NCBI GenBank assembly: GCA_934154805.1
Contig: CAKPGM010000010.1
Coordinates: 1-59,523 of the forward strand
Length of the DNA stretch: 59,523 nt
Source of the DNA: an uncultured Clostridia bacterium
GTDB taxonomy: Bacteria; Bacillota; Clostridia; TANB77; CAG-508
Direction: 5' to 3'
Positions 26,902-35,290 of the stretch are shown piece by piece. Numbering within the stretch: the stretch's first letter is position 1; every line of letters begins with the position of its first letter. The notes beneath the pieces were generated by a model. The model was given only the letters and a program-made list of their open reading frames with translations, had not been told where the DNA came from and made no database searches. Both the position numbers and the translations under genes were made by a program.

Positions 26902-27636
26902 TTACCTGCTGTATGTTCCTAGTGTAAATATGTTCAGTGTTGCTATTAGTAGTAACTTAAATGGTACAAACATTGCTATTACTGCTGATATTACTATAAA
27001 TGGTCCAAATGGGATGTATTCATCGCTTTTCTTCTTCTTCCTTAACATTAGTGCAATTCCAACTATTGCTCCTAGTAAGAATGCTATAAGAGAAATAATT
27101 ATTATGGTTCTCCATCCAAAGAATAATCCAAGTCCCCCCATTAATTTCACATCACCAAAGCCCATTGCCTCTTTTCCTGCTATCAGTCCTCCAACCAGTG
27201 TTATAAACAAGAAAATTCCTGCACCAGCTAACATTCCTAGTAGCATATCAATCGCTATGTTGATGTTTATTATTCCCTCTAAAAATGTGTATACTAAACC
27301 AACTTCAAATATTGTAAGGTTTAGTCTATTTGGAATTATTTTTAGCCTATAGTCTATTACAAAGGCACACAGCAACATTGGAAATAGTATCATATATGCC
27401 AGTGTTTTTAATTGAAATCCATATAAATATAGTAGTCCTATAAAGATTACTGCAGTTACTGTCATATATATGTATTTAGGCTTTTCGTTCTTTAAGTATA
27501 ATGAAAAAAAATCTTTTACAAATACTTTGCTGTAGTCTGGCATACGTACTGTACACCAAGATACAAATTGCCCCACTCCAAGGCCTATTATTCCTATTAA
27601 TAAATAATATAATATATTTATGTTGTTAATATACAT
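26902..27636 (-). CDS. A24 prepilin peptidase (PilD/ComC-like)
   Basis: A 244-residue membrane protease that cleaves and often methylates class III signal peptides. The two catalytic aspartates are in FVIDYRLKIIPN and in the GxGD-type motif GFGDVKLMGGLG. The N-terminal domain lacks the zinc-binding CxxC pairs found in PilD. It has about seven membrane helices. The window holds one candidate substrate, the pilin-like LRR protein at 15.5-16.4 kb; no pilus assembly ATPase is seen here. Confidence 0.9.
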   Translation of the reverse strand: MYINNINILYYLLIGIIGLGVGQFVSWCTVRMPDYSKVFVKDFFSLYLKNEKPKYIYMTVTAVIFIGLLYLYGFQLKTLAYMILFPMLLCAFVIDYRLKIIPNRLNLTIFEVGLVYTFLEGIININIAIDMLLGMLAGAGIFLFITLVGGLIAGKEAMGFGDVKLMGGLGLFFGWRTIIIISLIAFLLGAIVGIALMLRKKKKSDEYIPFGPFIVISAVIAMFVPFKLLLIATLNIFTLGTYSR

Positions 27637-27650
27637 TAAAATACCTCTTT

Positions 27651-28160
27651 TTATTTTTTACTTTGGTTTATTTGTTTGAAATAGCTTTTTAGTATTTGCT
27701 TTTCTATTAATCTATTTATTTTCGTAACAAAAATATCTTCTTTTTTTAGTGGCTTTACTAATATAGAATACATTTTACATCTATTTGCACCAAATACATC
27801 TGTCAACACTTGATCTCCTATTACGGCAATTGTTTTGTTATCTTCTATTTCTAATATCTTTTTTGCTTTTTTGAACCCAAATTTTAATGGTTTTTTTGCA
27901 AAATATATAAATGGCACTTCTAACTTATCTGACAAATTTTGTGCTTTTTTCTTTTTGTTTGTATTTGATAGTATGCAAATTTTTATATTGTTTTCTTTTA
28001 GTGTTTTTACCCATTCCTCTAATCCTTGTACCATATTGTGTCTTTTATCTAGTATGGTATTATCTATGTCTAATAATACTGCTTTTATGTTTTTTTCTAT
28101 AAAAAAGTTGACATCTATATCCACTATTTTGTTAAAGTAACTTTTAGGGTAAAAAATCAT
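27651..28160 (-). CDS. YqeG-family HAD phosphatase
   Basis: A 169-residue HAD IIIA phosphatase with motif I VLLDIDNTILDKRHN, motif II ILSNTN, the conserved lysine in FAKKPLKFGFKKA and motif III IGDQVLTDVFGAN. YqeG-type proteins are related to phosphatidylglycerophosphate phosphatases, so lipid phosphate hydrolysis is one possibility. The gene opens the cluster that continues with prepilin peptidase, the M24 peptidase and efp. Confidence 0.88.
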   Translation of the reverse strand: MIFYPKSYFNKIVDIDVNFFIEKNIKAVLLDIDNTILDKRHNMVQGLEEWVKTLKENNIKICILSNTNKKKKAQNLSDKLEVPFIYFAKKPLKFGFKKAKKILEIEDNKTIAVIGDQVLTDVFGANRCKMYSILVKPLKKEDIFVTKINRLIEKQILKSYFKQINQSKK

Positions 28161-28306
28161 TGTTGCCTCCTATGTTATCGTTCTTATATTATCAATATGT
28201 TACTATTTTGTCAAGTAGAATTTGTTTTTAAGATTTAATATATGTTTATATTATTCATTGTAATATTGTCTATTCATTCATAATATATTTTACAGAGGTG
28301 AATATT

Positions 28307-29416
28307 TTGGTTATTAAGTCTGTAAAAATCAATTTAATTAAAAGAATACTTCTTTTTTTATTCGTTATTTTTCTTGCATTGATTCTGGTTTATTTAGGAT
28401 TTAATAATTTCAAGAAACCTATTATAAATACTACTCCTTCTGAGAATTTAATCAATGATTTTGCCAATGTTCCCGTTGAAGAACTTGCAGAAGAAATAGA
28501 ACAGTCTCCTAAAAATTATATAAAATGGGTTGAATTTAATGGAAGTGCTACATTACTAAAGAAACTTGCAGATTTAGACATATCTTCTCATACAAACGAA
28601 GCCACTGTTAAGTTAAATTGGATTGAGCTTATGGCTTATTTAGGATGTAAATATGGTGGAAATTTAAAATTGTTTAACCAATCCGATTTAGATAAGTTAG
28701 TTGCAGAACTTAACTCCGGAAAAACTATTGAAGAATTAACTTCCACTATGAAGCTATACAACTATTTCTATCAAAGTTATGATGCTATTTTTCACGAGTT
28801 TATTGGAGAATATGAAATTGAAACATCTGATAGTTCTGGAAATAAAAGTTACACTAAAAAGTATGGTTTAAAAGCTTTTCTGCCTATTGCAAAGAATTAT
28901 AGTTTTAGTCACTATAAAGATTTTGGAAGTTCTAGGTCATATGGTTACAGAAGAGTTCATTTAGGGAACGACCTCCTTGGAAGTATTGGTACTCCTGTTA
29001 TTGCCGTTGAATCTGGCTATGTCGAAGCTTTAGGTTGGAACCCTTATGGTGGTTGGAGAGTTGGTATTCGAAGTTTCGATAAGAAAAGATATTATTATTA
29101 CGCCCATCTTAGAAAAGACCACCCTTATGCAAAAGATTTAGTCGAAGGGCAAATTGTTTCTGCTGGTGATGTTATCGGTTATCTTGGTATGACTGGATAT
29201 AGTACAAAAGAAAATGTAAATAATATTAATATCCCACATTTGCATTTTGGAATGCAGTTAATCTTCAATGAAGTTCAAAAAGAAGGCTATAATCAGATCT
29301 GGATAGATGTATATGAAATAATCGAGTTTTTAAGGAAGAATAGTTCCTCTGTATATATGGCTTATAGCGATACAAAGGATTTCGAGAGAAGATTCGAACT
29401 TATGCCCGTAGAATAG
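28307..29416 (+). CDS. Membrane-anchored M23 (LytM-type) metallopeptidase
   Basis: About 369 residues: an N-terminal membrane anchor (ILLFLFVIFLALILVYLGF), a helical middle region (about 60-190) and a C-terminal LytM domain. Zinc ligands are visible in VHLGNDLLG (H-x3-D), YYYAHLRK and PHLHFGMQ, so it should be an active peptidoglycan endopeptidase. The start is unusual: the best ribosome site AGAGGTG sits six bases before a TTG at 28307; a GTG at 28298 is part of that site itself. Its position opposite yqeG suggests an independent promoter. A role in cell division or spore engulfment is possible. Confidence 0.88.
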   Translation: MVIKSVKINLIKRILLFLFVIFLALILVYLGFNNFKKPIINTTPSENLINDFANVPVEELAEEIEQSPKNYIKWVEFNGSATLLKKLADLDISSHTNEATVKLNWIELMAYLGCKYGGNLKLFNQSDLDKLVAELNSGKTIEELTSTMKLYNYFYQSYDAIFHEFIGEYEIETSDSSGNKSYTKKYGLKAFLPIAKNYSFSHYKDFGSSRSYGYRRVHLGNDLLGSIGTPVIAVESGYVEALGWNPYGGWRVGIRSFDKKRYYYYAHLRKDHPYAKDLVEGQIVSAGDVIGYLGMTGYSTKENVNNINIPHLHFGMQLIFNEVQKEGYNQIWIDVYEIIEFLRKNSSSVYMAYSDTKDFERRFELMPVE

Positions 29417-29418
29417 AA

Positions 29419-29447
29419 TTGCATTTTTTCACTTTTTACTGTATAAT
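29419..29447 (+). promoter_or_regulatory. Promoter giving a probable leaderless rluA-type mRNA
   Basis: TTGCAT (29419-29424) and TATAAT (29442-29447) are 17 bases apart. The -10 box ends 7 bases before the ATG at 29455, so the predicted transcription start falls at or next to the start codon. Confidence 0.7.
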
Positions 29448-29454
29448 TTAGCTT

Positions 29455-30327
29455 ATGAGAACTTTAATTGTAAATAATAAAAATGATGGAAAAAAATTAA
29501 ATAGTGTATTATTAAAAGAATTTCCAAACTTAAGTATTAATTCTATTTATAAAGCCCTTAGAAAAAAGGATATTAGAGTAAATAATATTAAGGTCAATGA
29601 AAATGTCGTTGTTCATACAGGAGATACCCTTTCTGTTTACATTTCAGATGATGCTTTGTTTGGTCAAATTTCTGTAGATAAAATTTATGAAGATGATAAT
29701 ATCTTAGTTGTAAATAAGCCTATCGGATTAGAAGTAACTGGTCCAGATTCCTTAACAACTATCTTAAGTAAATCATATGGTTTTGCTATTATGCCTTGTC
29801 ATAGATTAGATAGAAACACCTCCGGTCTTACTATCTTTGCAAAGAACCACCAAGCTTTAGATATAATGTTAGAAAAGTTTAAGAATCACGAAATTGAGAA
29901 ACATTATGTTTGTCGAGTATATGGTGTTCCACAAGCACAACATCAAATCTTAAATGCTTTCTTATTTAAAGACACTAAGAAGTCTATGGTTTATGTTAGT
30001 GATACTCCAAAGAAAGGCTATTTAAATATTACAACTGAGTATAGTGTTATTTCTTCTAATAAACAAAATAACACTAGTATTTTAGAGGTGATTCTTCATA
30101 CTGGTAGAACTCATCAAATACGAGCTCATTTGGCACATATTGACCTTCCTATTGTTGGAGATGGTAAATATGGTATTAATGAAATAAATAAGAAATTTAA
30201 TTGTAAAACACAGAATTTAGTTAGCTTTTTATTAAAGTTTAATTTTAGTACTGATTCTGGAATTTTAAATTATTTATGTGGTAAAGAGATTAAAATTGAC
30301 TTATCTAATATAAATTTTAATAGTTAG
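29455..30327 (+). CDS. RluA-family pseudouridine synthase
   Basis: A 290-residue enzyme with an N-terminal S4 RNA-binding domain (SINSIYKALRKKDIRVN) and a PseudoU synthase domain with the catalytic aspartate in CHRLDRNTSGLTIFAKN and the conserved HTGRTHQIRAHLA. It isomerises uridines in rRNA or tRNA (RluD/RluC-type); the exact site is unknown. There is no Shine-Dalgarno sequence; the -10 box is so close that the mRNA is probably leaderless. CGA codons for Arg are used normally here. Confidence 0.93.
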   Translation: MRTLIVNNKNDGKKLNSVLLKEFPNLSINSIYKALRKKDIRVNNIKVNENVVVHTGDTLSVYISDDALFGQISVDKIYEDDNILVVNKPIGLEVTGPDSLTTILSKSYGFAIMPCHRLDRNTSGLTIFAKNHQALDIMLEKFKNHEIEKHYVCRVYGVPQAQHQILNAFLFKDTKKSMVYVSDTPKKGYLNITTEYSVISSNKQNNTSILEVILHTGRTHQIRAHLAHIDLPIVGDGKYGINEINKKFNCKTQNLVSFLLKFNFSTDSGILNYLCGKEIKIDLSNINFNS

Positions 30328-30356
30328 GATGCATTAAATGTATCCTAACTATTTTT
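30320..30356 (+). terminator. Terminator after the RluA-type gene
   Basis: Strong 15-bp stem (ATAGTTAGGATGCAT with ATGTATCCTAACTAT, one G-U) followed by TTTTTATT; the hairpin contains the stop codon. Confidence 0.85.
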
Positions 30357-30449
30357 ATTAATGAAATTTATATTTCTATTTTTGAAGATTTCAACAATCA
30401 AGGACTTTTAAAGAAAAAATAAAAATACTATTGCATTACTTTGTATAAT

Positions 30450-30493
30450 TAAAAACTCTAAAATGCTGATTTTATCAACACTTTAGAGTTTTA
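30450..30493 (-). terminator. Terminator of the tRNA-Gly transcript
   Basis: AAAACTCTAAA and TTTAGAGTTTT pair, with an inner TGCTGAT/ATCAACA stem; the minus-strand product ends in a T run, 6 bases after the tRNA CCA end. Confidence 0.8.
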
Positions 30494-30498
30494 CTTTT

Positions 30499-30572
<74 letters not shown>

Positions 30573-30652
30573 ATTTCCTAACGACATTTATTATTATAAC
30601 TGCTGTATTAAAATTTGTCAATAGTATTTTTAAATTTTTTTAAATTTTTATC

Positions 30653-30686
30653 AAGAGGAGTCAGAGCTTTCCAACTCCTCTTTTTA
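30653..30686. terminator. Terminator hairpin at the xerD end
   Basis: Perfect 9-bp stem AAGAGGAGT/ACTCCTCTT with a 12-base loop, four bases after the xerD stop. The T run is better on the plus strand, so it may act mainly against plus-strand transcription. Confidence 0.65.
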
Positions 30687-30689
30687 TTG

Positions 30690-31571
30690 TTATGCTCTTG
30701 GATGAGCTTTTTTATATTCATTTTTTATTCCGACGTCTTGGAATTGTCTATATACTTGTGTTGATGATATATCTGAATGTCCAAGCATTGTTTGTATTGC
30801 TTTTAGCTCAGCACCATTTTGTAGTAGATGTGTTGCAAATGAGTGTCTTAATACGTGTGGTGTTATATCTTTTTCTATGTGTGCTTGTTCTTTATAATAT
30901 TTAACTATTTTCCAGAATCCTTGTCTTGTTAGTCTTGTTCCGCTAATATTTACAAATAAAGCTAGTTCTTCTTCATCTCTAATTAAATATGGTCTTGCGT
31001 CTTCCATATATTCTTTTAATGCTTTTAATGACATTGATCCTAAAGGAATGTTTCTTGATTTGCTTCTTCCTCTGCAAACAACATATCCTTCGTCTAGTTT
31101 TACATCATCTACATCTAGAGAAATCATTTCTGTTACTCTCATACCTGTAGCATATGCAAACTCAAGCATTGCTTTATCTCTTGTTCCTTTCAAATCAACA
31201 TCCTTTGGTTGGTCTAATAATAGTTCAACTTCTTTTGATGTTAATATGTTTGGAACTCTTTTATTTATTTTAGGTGATTCAATTTTTGATGTTGGATCTT
31301 TTTTTATCTTTTTAGTTCTGATTAAGTATTGATAAAAAGATCTTATTGAAGCTAAGCTTCTTGAAATTGTAGACTCTTTTTTATTTTCTTCTCTTAGATA
31401 TTCCATATAGTCTAATATAGTTTCTTCTGTTACTTTTAGGTAGTTTATCTTGTTTTCGCTAACATATTTTTCGTATTGTTCTATATCTCTTCTGTATGAT
31501 TGAAGTGTGTTTTCTGATAATTTCTTGTCATCTTTAAGAAAACTTAAAAAAAGTTTAACTTGCTTTTCCAT
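30690..31571 (-). CDS. xerD: Tyrosine recombinase XerD
   Basis: A 293-residue integrase-family recombinase of the XerC/D type, which resolves chromosome dimers at dif. It has the N-terminal SAM-like domain (FLSFLKDDKKLSENTLQSYR) and all catalytic residues: Arg in YATGMRVTEM, the HVLRHSFATHLL box, His in LGHSDIS and the nucleophile Tyr in STQVYRQF. Length and the neighbour spoIIM match the housekeeping XerD of Bacillus and clostridia, not a mobile element. The Thr-His of the common IYTHV is Arg-Gln here. Confidence 0.92.
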   Translation of the reverse strand: MEKQVKLFLSFLKDDKKLSENTLQSYRRDIEQYEKYVSENKINYLKVTEETILDYMEYLREENKKESTISRSLASIRSFYQYLIRTKKIKKDPTSKIESPKINKRVPNILTSKEVELLLDQPKDVDLKGTRDKAMLEFAYATGMRVTEMISLDVDDVKLDEGYVVCRGRSKSRNIPLGSMSLKALKEYMEDARPYLIRDEEELALFVNISGTRLTRQGFWKIVKYYKEQAHIEKDITPHVLRHSFATHLLQNGAELKAIQTMLGHSDISSTQVYRQFQDVGIKNEYKKAHPRA

Positions 31572-31718
31572 TTGAACTCCCCTATCTCTTTTTATATGTC
31601 TGTTGCAAATAATTTATTTACATAACTTATTATAGTTATATCAAAATATTTGCTAATTGTAAATACATTTTTGCAAAATTCTACAAAATATTTTTATTTT
31701 CGCATCGTTTTTACTCGC

Positions 31719-32399
31719 CTAGCAATATTTTATTAACATGGTCGTTAATCCGCCAGAAATATATGTTTCGACTAGTGATGATATTATGAGTATTATAAAT
31801 ATAAATATCGAAAATATCGTATGTTTAAGTATCTGTATTTTTATATTTTCTCGCCTTCTATCTGCCATTATTAGTTTATATAATTTTATTCCACTCACTG
31901 ATAATGCAAGTATTGCTGGTATGTATATTATGCTTTGGAATAGCATTGTAGATACTATAAATATAATTCCCTTACCTGTTCCTAGTGTTGCTATTATTGA
32001 AGATATTGTATATCCTATGCTGTAACCTTTATATCCTATTACCAGGTATATTAGTGGAAATCCTATTACTGTTGATCCTAAGAACCATAAGATTATTGTA
32101 ATATATAAATTATTTAAAATTGATTTCATCAACAATTTACTTCTTGAAATTTGATAATTTTCTTTTACTGTATCTACAAAGTTATTTATATAACTGCTTA
32201 TTTGCGAAGTCTGTGCTTCTTTTGCATTGTTCACAAATATTACTCCTAATATAATTCCTATAAAAAATATTACAAGCAGAATCAAGTAGCTTCTCGCATT
32301 TTCCATAATATTTTCTAATATTATATTCTTGATTTTGCTTTCTTTATTTTTTCTATAGTTTCTCTTCACGGCTTTCCTCCTAAGATTATGTTTATACAT
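31719..32399 (-). CDS. spoIIM: Stage II sporulation protein M
   Basis: SpoIIM is a polytopic membrane protein of the DMP engulfment complex (with SpoIID and SpoIIP) that drives septal peptidoglycan remodelling. The 226-residue product has a basic N-terminus and about five membrane helices, with the family pattern IGIILGVIFVNNA and LWFLGSTVIGFPLIYLVI. It stands upstream of xerD, as in Bacillus. SpoIID and SpoIIP are not in the window. Mother-cell (sigma-E) expression is expected from the family. Confidence 0.92.
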   Translation of the reverse strand: MYKHNLRRKAVKRNYRKNKESKIKNIILENIMENARSYLILLVIFFIGIILGVIFVNNAKEAQTSQISSYINNFVDTVKENYQISRSKLLMKSILNNLYITIILWFLGSTVIGFPLIYLVIGYKGYSIGYTISSIIATLGTGKGIIFIVSTMLFQSIIYIPAILALSVSGIKLYKLIMADRRRENIKIQILKHTIFSIFIFIILIISSLVETYISGGLTTMLIKYC

Positions 32400-32439
32400 A
32401 ATGTCTATTCAATAATCTTAGAAATTAGAACTACCTTTT

Positions 32440-33633
32440 TTATTCTTTTGCAACTTTTCCGTATGTTCCTCCACCGCCAGCTTGCAATTTCATTTTTCCT
32501 TCTCTTGCAAGTATTATCTCTTTTGCAACTTTTTCTCCCACTACCGCTTCTAAATCGTCTTGTGAAAGTTTATGTAGAATTGTCATCTCTGTTCCGAATT
32601 TGTCTAATAGTTTATCTATTGTTTTTGCTCCTAGTCCTGGTATGAAAGTTAATGGTACTTGATATATGTAAGGTGGTCTGCTTGCTGGACTCTTACTTTC
32701 TTTTTTGTCTTTGATTAATTCTATTCTATCAAATACTCCAAAAGTTACTTTTTGGCTACCACATTTTGGACATATGCTAACTGGTTCTTTTGTTTCTATT
32801 ACTTGATTACATTCGTCACAAAATGTTCTATGATATTTTCCTAATCTTGGATCTAATCCATAATTGCATAATACTTTTCTTCCGTCTTCACCTTTTAAAG
32901 CTTTTACTACTTCTTTAAAACTGATATCTTCTACTAACATCTTGTTGTATTCTCTTGCAATTTTAGGTAATGAATGTGCATCTGAATTTGTTACAAATGT
33001 TTTATCCTCTAGTTCACTAATTGTATCTGCAAGCATTGTGTCTGCACTTAGTCCTAGCTCTATTGCAAATATTTTATCAAACTTTTCTTTGAATATATCT
33101 TTCATTCTATCTACGCAATTTCCATAGTAGCTTTTGAATGGAGTGAAACAGTGTGCTGGAATTAGTATTCCGTTATACTTTTCCACTATATCTATAAGTT
33201 CATAACCTGATACGTTTGATCTTTGCGTGCTTAATGTTATATTTTTTATATGTGTACTCATCTCTCTTGAGAACGCTTTTATATCTTCTAAATGTGGGAA
33301 GAAACATACATTGTGTGCCGCTCCACATTTTCCGTTTCTGCTTACTTCTGACGTTTCTACTTCGCTTCCTAGCAATATACAAACTTTATCTTTGTATATT
33401 ATTCCACCATCTTTTATCTCATAAGCCTCTCCTGTTTTTAAAAAGTTTTCTATATCTTCTATAACATAAGGTGATGCACAGTCTATTATTCCAACTATGC
33501 TTATTCCTTTTCTGTCTGCACATTCTCTTGCTATGTTTGCAAAATTCAGGCTTCTTGCTGCTGTTATTTTTATTGGTTTGCCACTTTCGCTTCTTCCTAT
33601 GTGTACATGTAAATCTGCAAATACTTCTTCCAT
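32440..33633 (-). CDS. Endonuclease Q family protein (PHP-type)
   Basis: A 397-residue protein of the EndoQ family, which nicks DNA 5' to deaminated bases (uracil, hypoxanthine, xanthine) and acts in an alternative repair route. The PHP metal-binding domain starts ADLHVHIGRSESGKP and continues with IIDCASPYV, GSEVETSE, IPAHCFTPF and TNSDAHSLP. A zinc finger (CDECNQVI, ICPKCGSQK) and a C-terminal helix-hairpin-helix (LTFIPGLGAKTIDKLL) follow. It lies between spoIIM and two unknown genes. Family function comes from archaeal and Bacillus members. Confidence 0.87.
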   Translation of the reverse strand: MEEVFADLHVHIGRSESGKPIKITAARSLNFANIARECADRKGISIVGIIDCASPYVIEDIENFLKTGEAYEIKDGGIIYKDKVCILLGSEVETSEVSRNGKCGAAHNVCFFPHLEDIKAFSREMSTHIKNITLSTQRSNVSGYELIDIVEKYNGILIPAHCFTPFKSYYGNCVDRMKDIFKEKFDKIFAIELGLSADTMLADTISELEDKTFVTNSDAHSLPKIAREYNKMLVEDISFKEVVKALKGEDGRKVLCNYGLDPRLGKYHRTFCDECNQVIETKEPVSICPKCGSQKVTFGVFDRIELIKDKKESKSPASRPPYIYQVPLTFIPGLGAKTIDKLLDKFGTEMTILHKLSQDDLEAVVGEKVAKEIILAREGKMKLQAGGGGTYGKVAKE

Positions 33634-33666
33634 TTTTTACTACATTCCTTCCTATATGCAAATTAT

Positions 33667-33722
33667 AGTTCTACTATTATTATTTTTCGAAGTTCTCGAT
33701 TAAATAATAACAGCAGAACTAT
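33667..33722. terminator. Long hairpin upstream of the EndoQ gene
   Basis: AGTTCTACTATTATTATTT pairs imperfectly with AAATAATAACAGCAGAACT around an 18-base loop. It lies 7 bases after the stop codon of the 105-residue gene; the T run is clearer on the plus strand. Confidence 0.5.
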
Positions 33723-33729
33723 CTTATTT

Positions 33730-34047
33730 TTATTCTCTAAACCAACTCTCATATGCTCTTGTTGTTTCCGCTTGTTGTTCAATTTTTTCTGGTGTTTCTA
33801 TACTTGTTCTTTCTTGATTGTTTGATATTCTTGCTGGATCCACTAAATCTCTTAGTTCTATTCCATGTGCTCTTCCATTTATGATGTTATATACAGCTCC
33901 AACTCCTCTTATTTGATTTGCTAGATATGTATTGTTTACTTCTTGACTTACAGAATTTTTGTTAAACAGATTAGCTTCATTTTTTGTTGCGGTTATTAGT
34001 CCTGTTGTTCCTGGTATTATTATATCTTTTTCATTTCCTAAACTCAT
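33730..34047 (-). CDS. Hypothetical protein (105 aa)
   Basis: Not recognised. The protein is hydrophilic and rather Asn/Thr/Glu-rich, with IIPGTTGLITATKNEANLF at the start and a C-terminal helix with TPEKIEQQAETTRAYESWF. No signal, membrane helix or metal motif is seen. Its start overlaps the stop of the upstream gene by 4 bases (ATGA), so the two are co-translated and probably act together. Confidence 0.6.
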   Translation of the reverse strand: MSLGNEKDIIIPGTTGLITATKNEANLFNKNSVSQEVNNTYLANQIRGVGAVYNIINGRAHGIELRDLVDPARISNNQERTSIETPEKIEQQAETTRAYESWFRE

Positions 34048-34589
34048 ACCTTAATTGCCTCCATTCTGTTCACAAACTCTTTAAATGTTTCTAAATATTT
34101 ATTTTCTTTTCCCTTTAGGTTTCTAAATTCTAATAATACTAAAGCTTCATCTACCTTAAATCCAATTCTTTCTGGTCTATCCAAAAGCATACCTCCAAAT
34201 TGGTCTATCAATTCTAGAATATCAGCTTCTGGTTCTCTTGGTTCAGATCCACTATATCTATTTATCTGTTCACATATTCTACAAAATCTCTCATCAAATC
34301 CTAAAGTTCTTAAATAATCTGCCCCTTCTTTTGCATATGTTTTTACTTTGCTCATATCTGCAAAGTTTTCAACTTTTTTGCAATTGCATAACAAACAAGC
34401 TGTTATTAACAGATTTTGATCAAATCCTAATTCTGTATTATCTAAAAACAACTTTAATAATTCTGTTTTAAAAACAACAGAATTGTCAAAAAATATATTG
34501 CCTCTTTTGTTTAGATAATACATTATTTCCATTTTCTTTATCCAATTTTTTTCAGATAAAATGTAATCCGCAAAAGTTTGGTTATCCAT
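34044..34589 (-). CDS. Hypothetical protein with a degenerate HD-like helical domain
   Basis: A 181-residue, all-helical protein. Residues about 55-112 follow the pattern of an HD phosphohydrolase (ITACLL-x2-x-KK, then AKEGADYLRTLGFDERFC), but the catalytic His-Asp is Cys-Asn (LLCNCKK, residues 66-72) and the later His positions are also missing. It is therefore probably a non-catalytic HD-fold protein; this is my inference from pattern only. It overlaps the 105-residue gene and lies next to coaE and EndoQ genes. Confidence 0.6.
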   Translation of the reverse strand: MDNQTFADYILSEKNWIKKMEIMYYLNKRGNIFFDNSVVFKTELLKLFLDNTELGFDQNLLITACLLCNCKKVENFADMSKVKTYAKEGADYLRTLGFDERFCRICEQINRYSGSEPREPEADILELIDQFGGMLLDRPERIGFKVDEALVLLEFRNLKGKENKYLETFKEFVNRMEAIKV

Positions 34590-34687
34590 AATTCATCCTC
34601 CTATGGACATTTAGTATCTCGAATAAATTATATGATATAAGCTTATATTTTTCAATAAAATATCGAAAATGTAATTTTAATGTAATA

Positions 34688-35269
34688 CTATTGTAACTTT
34701 AGTAATATTTTGTTCAGTTCTTCTTGAGTATTCTCTAGATTTGTGTTTTCCACTATGTAATCACAGTTCTCTATAAAAAACTCATTATCGTTCTGATTTT
34801 TCAATCTCGCCATTGCTTGTTCTACTGTTATATTATCTCTTGCACAAATTCTTTGTATCTCTTCTTGCTGATTAGCAATTACTCCAATTGTGATATTGCA
34901 AATTTCATTTAATTTGCTTTCAAATAATAGTGGGACATCTAGGATAATTAATTGTGCTTTGGATTTTTCTATTTGCCTTTTTATTTCTTCTACCACATAT
35001 TTTTGAGTAAGCTTGTCCAATTTTTCTTTTTTGGTTTTATCTTCAAAAATTATATTTGCAAGTTCTTGTCTTTTTAACTTGTGATTTTCATCTAAGATTT
35101 TTTCTCCAAATTCCGTTATTATCTCTTGCAAATACTCAGTATCTCCTTGAGTTAAATCTTTTGCTATTTTATCAGCATCTATAACCTCAGCTTCACACTG
35201 TTGTTGTATCATTTTTGATATGGTTGTTTTTCCGCTTCCGGATACTCCTGTTATTCCAATTATCTTCAT
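34688..35269 (-). CDS. coaE: Dephospho-CoA kinase
   Basis: CoaE phosphorylates the 3'-hydroxyl of dephospho-CoA, the last step of coenzyme A synthesis. The 193-residue protein starts MKIIGITGVSGSGKTTISKM (P-loop), then AEVIDADKIAKDL and VLDVPLLFESKL-type (LIILDVPLLFES) motifs, with the lid region RICARDNITVEQAMAR. Length and motifs are standard. It lies 21 bases after tmcAL, in the same direction. Confidence 0.95.
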   Translation of the reverse strand: MKIIGITGVSGSGKTTISKMIQQQCEAEVIDADKIAKDLTQGDTEYLQEIITEFGEKILDENHKLKRQELANIIFEDKTKKEKLDKLTQKYVVEEIKRQIEKSKAQLIILDVPLLFESKLNEICNITIGVIANQQEEIQRICARDNITVEQAMARLKNQNDNEFFIENCDYIVENTNLENTQEELNKILLKLQ

Positions 35270-35290
35270 AAGATTCTCTCTTTCTAAAAT

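Noticed and set aside
30690..31571. XerD-like recombinase as the integrase of a mobile element
   Set aside because: Size, catalytic motifs and the spoIIM neighbour fit the housekeeping XerD; no element ends or cargo are seen, despite a tRNA-Gly nearby.
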